Assembly (NCBI RefSeq): GCF_026212465.1
Contig: NC_080062.1
Location: forward strand, 13,469,524 to 13,533,523
Source of the DNA: Amaranthus tricolor
Taxonomy: Eukaryota > Streptophyta > Magnoliopsida > Caryophyllales > Amaranthaceae
DNA: 64,000 nt
Reading direction: 5' to 3'
Under the pieces are notes generated by a model. The model worked only from the letters and a program-made list of their open reading frames with translations, ran no database searches and was not told where the DNA came from. Made by a program: the position numbers and the translations under genes. Shown here piece after piece: positions 60,901-64,000 of the stretch. The stretch's first letter is position 1; each line of letters starts with the position of its first letter.

Positions 60901-63900
60901 GAAACTTGGCAAACAACACTATTTGGTATTTATTATTGTGTTCAAGTGGTTAAAATTGAAAACCATAATCATATGCTAGAAATTACATATTAAGTTGTGA
61001 TTTTGTGTGTTTTTAAGTATTTTAGCACTTTTGCGCATAAAGTAGCTCAAACTTGGTTTGTTTTGCCCGAAACTTGTCACACAACACTATTGGGTATATA
61101 TTATTGTGTTGAAGTGGTTAGAATTGAATATCATAGTCATATACTAGAAATTACGTGTTAAGTTGCGATCTTAAGGGTTTTTTAAGCGTTTTTGGCACTT
61201 TTGCGCATAAAGAAGCTCAAACTTGTTTTGTTTTGCACGAAACTTGGCACACAACACTATTTGGTATATATTATTGTGTTTAAAAAGTTAGTATTGAAAA
61301 TGATTGTCATGTGCTGGATTTTACGTTTTAAGTTACGATTTTATGCATTTTTAAGCGTATTTGGGACTTTTGCGCATAAAGTAGCTCAAACTTGGTTTGT
61401 TTTGCACGAAACATGTCATACAACACTATTTGGTATATATTATTGTGTTGAAGTAGTTAGAATTGAAAATCATAGTCATATGCTAGAAATTACGTGTTAA
61501 ATTCCGATTTTATGCGTTTTTAAGCGTTTTTGTCACTTTTGCGCATAAAGTAGCTCAAACTTGGTTTGTTTTGCACGAAACTTGGCACACAACAGTATTT
61601 GGTATGTATTATTGTGTTGAAGTGGTTAGAATTGAAAAACATTGTCGTATGCTAGAAATTACGTGTTAAATTGCGATTTTATGCGTTTTTAAGCGTTTTT
61701 GGCACTTTTGCGCATAAAGTAGCTCAAACTTGGTTTGTTTTGCACAAAACGTGGCACAAAACACTATTTGGTATATATTAATGTGTTGAAGTTGTTAGAA
61801 ATTGAAATCATAGTCATATGCTAGAAATTACGTGTTAAATTGCGAATTTATGTGTTTTTAAGCGTTTTTGGCACTTTTGCGCATAAAGTAGCTCAAACTT
61901 GGTTTGTTTTGCACGAAACTTGGCACACAACAGTATTTGGTATGTATTATTGTGTTGAAGTGGTTAGAATTGAAAAACATTGTCGTATGCTAGAAATTAC
62001 GTGTTAAATTGCGATTTTATGCGTTTTTAAGCGTTTTTGGCACTTTAGCGCATAAAGTAGCTCAAACTTGGTTTGTTTTGAACAAAACGTGGCACAAAAC
62101 ACTATTTGGTATATATTAATGTGTTGAAGTTGTTAGAAATTGAAATCATAGTCATATGCTAGAAATTACGTGTTAAATTGCGAATTTATGCGTTTTTAAG
62201 CGTTTTTGGCACTTTTGCGCATAAAGTAGCTCAAACTCGGTTTGTTTAGCACGAAACTTTGACACAACACTATTTGGTATATATTATTGTGTTTAAGTAG
62301 TTAGAATTGAAAATCATAGACATATGCTAGAAATTACGTGTTAAGTTGTGATTTTATGCGTTTTTAAGCGTACTGTGAACTTTGCGCATAAAGTAGTTCA
62401 AACTTGGTTTGTTTTGCACGAAACTTGGCGCGCAACACGATTTGGTATATATTGTTGTGTTGAAGTATTTAGAATTGAAAACGATTGTCATATGCTAGAA
62501 ATTACATGTTAAGTTCCCATTTTATGCGTTTTTAAGCGTTGTTGGCACTTTTGCGCATAAAGTAGCTCAAACTTGGTTTGTTTTGCACGAAACTTGGCAC
62601 ACAACACTATTTGGTATGTATCATTGTGTTTAAGTGGTTACAATTTTGAAAATCATAGTTATATGCTAGAAATTACGTGTTAATTTGCAATTTTATGTGT
62701 TTTTAAGCGTTTTTGTCACTTTTGCGCATAAAGTAGCTCAAACTTGGTTTATTTTTCACAAAACTTGGCGCACAACACTATTTGGTATATATTATAGTGT
62801 TGAAGTGGTTCGAATTGAAAATCATAGTCATACACTAGAAATTACGCGTTAAGTTGCGATTTTAAGGGTTTTTAAGCGTTTTCGGCACTGTTGCGCAAAA
62901 AGAAGCTCAAACTTGGTTTGTTTTGCACGAAACATGGCACACAACATTGTTTGGTATATAATGTTGTGTTGAAGTTGTTAGAATTGAAAATCTTTGTCAT
63001 ATGCTAGAAATTAAGTGTTAAGTTGCGATTTTATGTGTTTTTAAGCATTTTTGGCACTTTTGCGCATAAATTAGCTCAAACTTGGTTTGTTTTGCAAGAA
63101 ACTTGTCACACATCACTATTTGGTATATATTATTGTTTTGAAGTAGTTAGAATTTAAAACCATTGTCATATGCTAGAAATTACGTGTTAAGTTCCGATTT
63201 AAAGCGTTTTTAACCGTTTTTGGCACTTTTGCGCATAAAGTAGCTCAAACTTCGTTTGTTTTGCACAAAACTTGGCACACAACACTATTTGGTATATATT
63301 ATTGTGTTTAAAAAGTTAGAATTGAAAATCATAGTCATATGCTTGAAATTACGTGTTAAGTTACGATGTTATGCGTTTTTAAGCGTATTTGGGACTTTTG
63401 CGCATAAAGTAGGTCAAACTTGGTTTGTTTTGCACGAAACTTGGCAAACAACACTATTTGGTATTTATTATTGTGTTCAAGTGGTTAAAATTGAAAACCA
63501 TAATCATATGCTAGAAATTACATATTAAGTTGTGATTTTGTGTGTTTTTAAGTATTTTAGCACTTTTGCGCATAAAGTAGCTCAAACTTGGTTTGTTTTG
63601 CCCGAAACTTGTCACACAACACTATTGGGTATATATTATTGTGTTGAAGTGGTTAGAATTGAATATCATAGTCATATACTAGAAATTACGTGTTAAGTTG
63701 CGATCTTAAGGGTTTTTAAGCGTTTTTGGCACTTTTGCGCATAAAGAAGCTCAAACTTGGTTTGTTTTGCACGAAACTTGGCACACAACACTATTTGGTA
63801 TATATTATTGTGTTTAAAAAGTTAGTATTGAAAATGATTGTCATGTGCTGGATTTTACGTTTTAAGTTACGATTTTATGCGTTTTTAAGCGTATTTGGGA

Positions 63901-64000
63901 CTTTTGCGCATAAAGTAGCTCAAACTTGGTTTGTTTTGCACGAAACATGTCATACAACACTATTTGGTATATATTATTGTGTTGAAGTAGTTAGAATTGA
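54600..64000. repeat. 15-monomer higher-order repeat, 2,535 bp, about 3.7 copies
   Basis: Regular periodicity with copies at about 54,600-57,134, 57,135-59,669, 59,670-62,204 and 62,205 to the edge. Marker positions repeat at 55,652, 58,187, 60,721 and 63,256. Copies differ by only scattered single bases (for example GCGCCTAAAG at about 57,149 and TTCCCATTTT near 62,515), so identity looks close to 99%. Neighbouring monomers inside a copy are far more different than equivalent monomers between copies, which defines a higher-order repeat. The array continues beyond the window. Confidence 0.88.

Larger units (their letters stand above)
26914..64000. repeat. satellite array, monomer about 169 bp, centromere-like
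   Basis: About 220 head-to-tail monomers with no interruption by genes or transposons that I can see. Distances between successive GCGCATAAAG anchors are 168-170 bp. Typical words are TAGCTCAAACTTGG, CACACAACACTATTTGG and TATGCTAGAAATTACG. Monomer subtypes differ in fixed ways (GCGCAAAAAGAAGCTC, GCACATAAAGTTGCTC, TTTTTCACAAAACTTGG) and recur in a set order. A monomer near nucleosome length with higher-order organisation is typical of plant centromeric satellites, but function is not shown by sequence alone. Reading frames of 60-114 codons occur repeatedly and are rejected as genes. Confidence 0.95.

Noticed and set aside
28206..63528. Some 25 open frames of 60-114 codons in the satellite, with similar peptides
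   Set aside because: They span one to two monomers, recur wherever the same monomer subtypes adjoin and are closed by the next monomer. Similar peptides reflect similar DNA and not protein selection.

Overview
The window looks like nuclear, repeat-dominated DNA of a flowering plant, probably near a centromere. No host protein gene is visible. The evidence is a tandem array of an endogenous pararetrovirus (family Caulimoviridae, tentatively Florendovirus-like), a solo-LTR-like insertion with a 5-bp target duplication, and 37 kb of a roughly 169-bp satellite organised into higher-order repeats. The species cannot be named from the sequence.

Layout. (1) Bases 1-3534 are a 42-bp minisatellite, interrupted at 962-1989 by a 1,028-bp TG...CA element flanked by ATTGA on both sides. 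(2) Bases about 3535-3641 are a junction built from scraps of viral sequence. (3) Bases about 3626-26813 hold about 3.5 directly repeated viral units with an exact period of 6,535 bp. Each complete unit carries ORF1 (1,453-residue capsid/zinc-knuckle/protease/reverse transcriptase/RNase H polyprotein), ORF2 (434 residues, function unknown, overlapping ORF1 by 56 bp) and a 924-bp intergenic region. That region has as-1-like promoter elements, a TATA box and a downstream AATAAA. ORF1 is intact twice (15439-19800, 21974-26335). Between 9792 and about 10175 a piece of minisatellite plus junction replaces ORF1 codons of equal length, so the 6,535-bp period is preserved. (4) Bases 26814-26913 are a 100-N scaffold gap that cuts the fourth ORF2. 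(5) Bases 26914-64000 are satellite only. Up to about 54.6 kb it is a patchwork of nested multi-monomer duplications; from about 54.6 kb to the end it is a regular 15-monomer, 2,535-bp higher-order repeat.

How the parts relate. In the viral array each promoter lies upstream of an ORF1-ORF2 pair, and the polyadenylation signal lies just downstream of the next TATA box. Transcription from one unit into the next could therefore give a terminally redundant, genome-length RNA. No movement-protein domain is present. The sequence just before ORF1 is a patchwork of short duplicated scraps, as if the movement-protein region had been lost before the unit was amplified. All visible viral units are nearly identical; I noticed one synonymous difference, which splits them into two pairs. 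This implies very recent amplification or homogenisation, or an assembly artefact. The satellite and viral array are joined only across the N gap, so their adjacency is a scaffolding inference.
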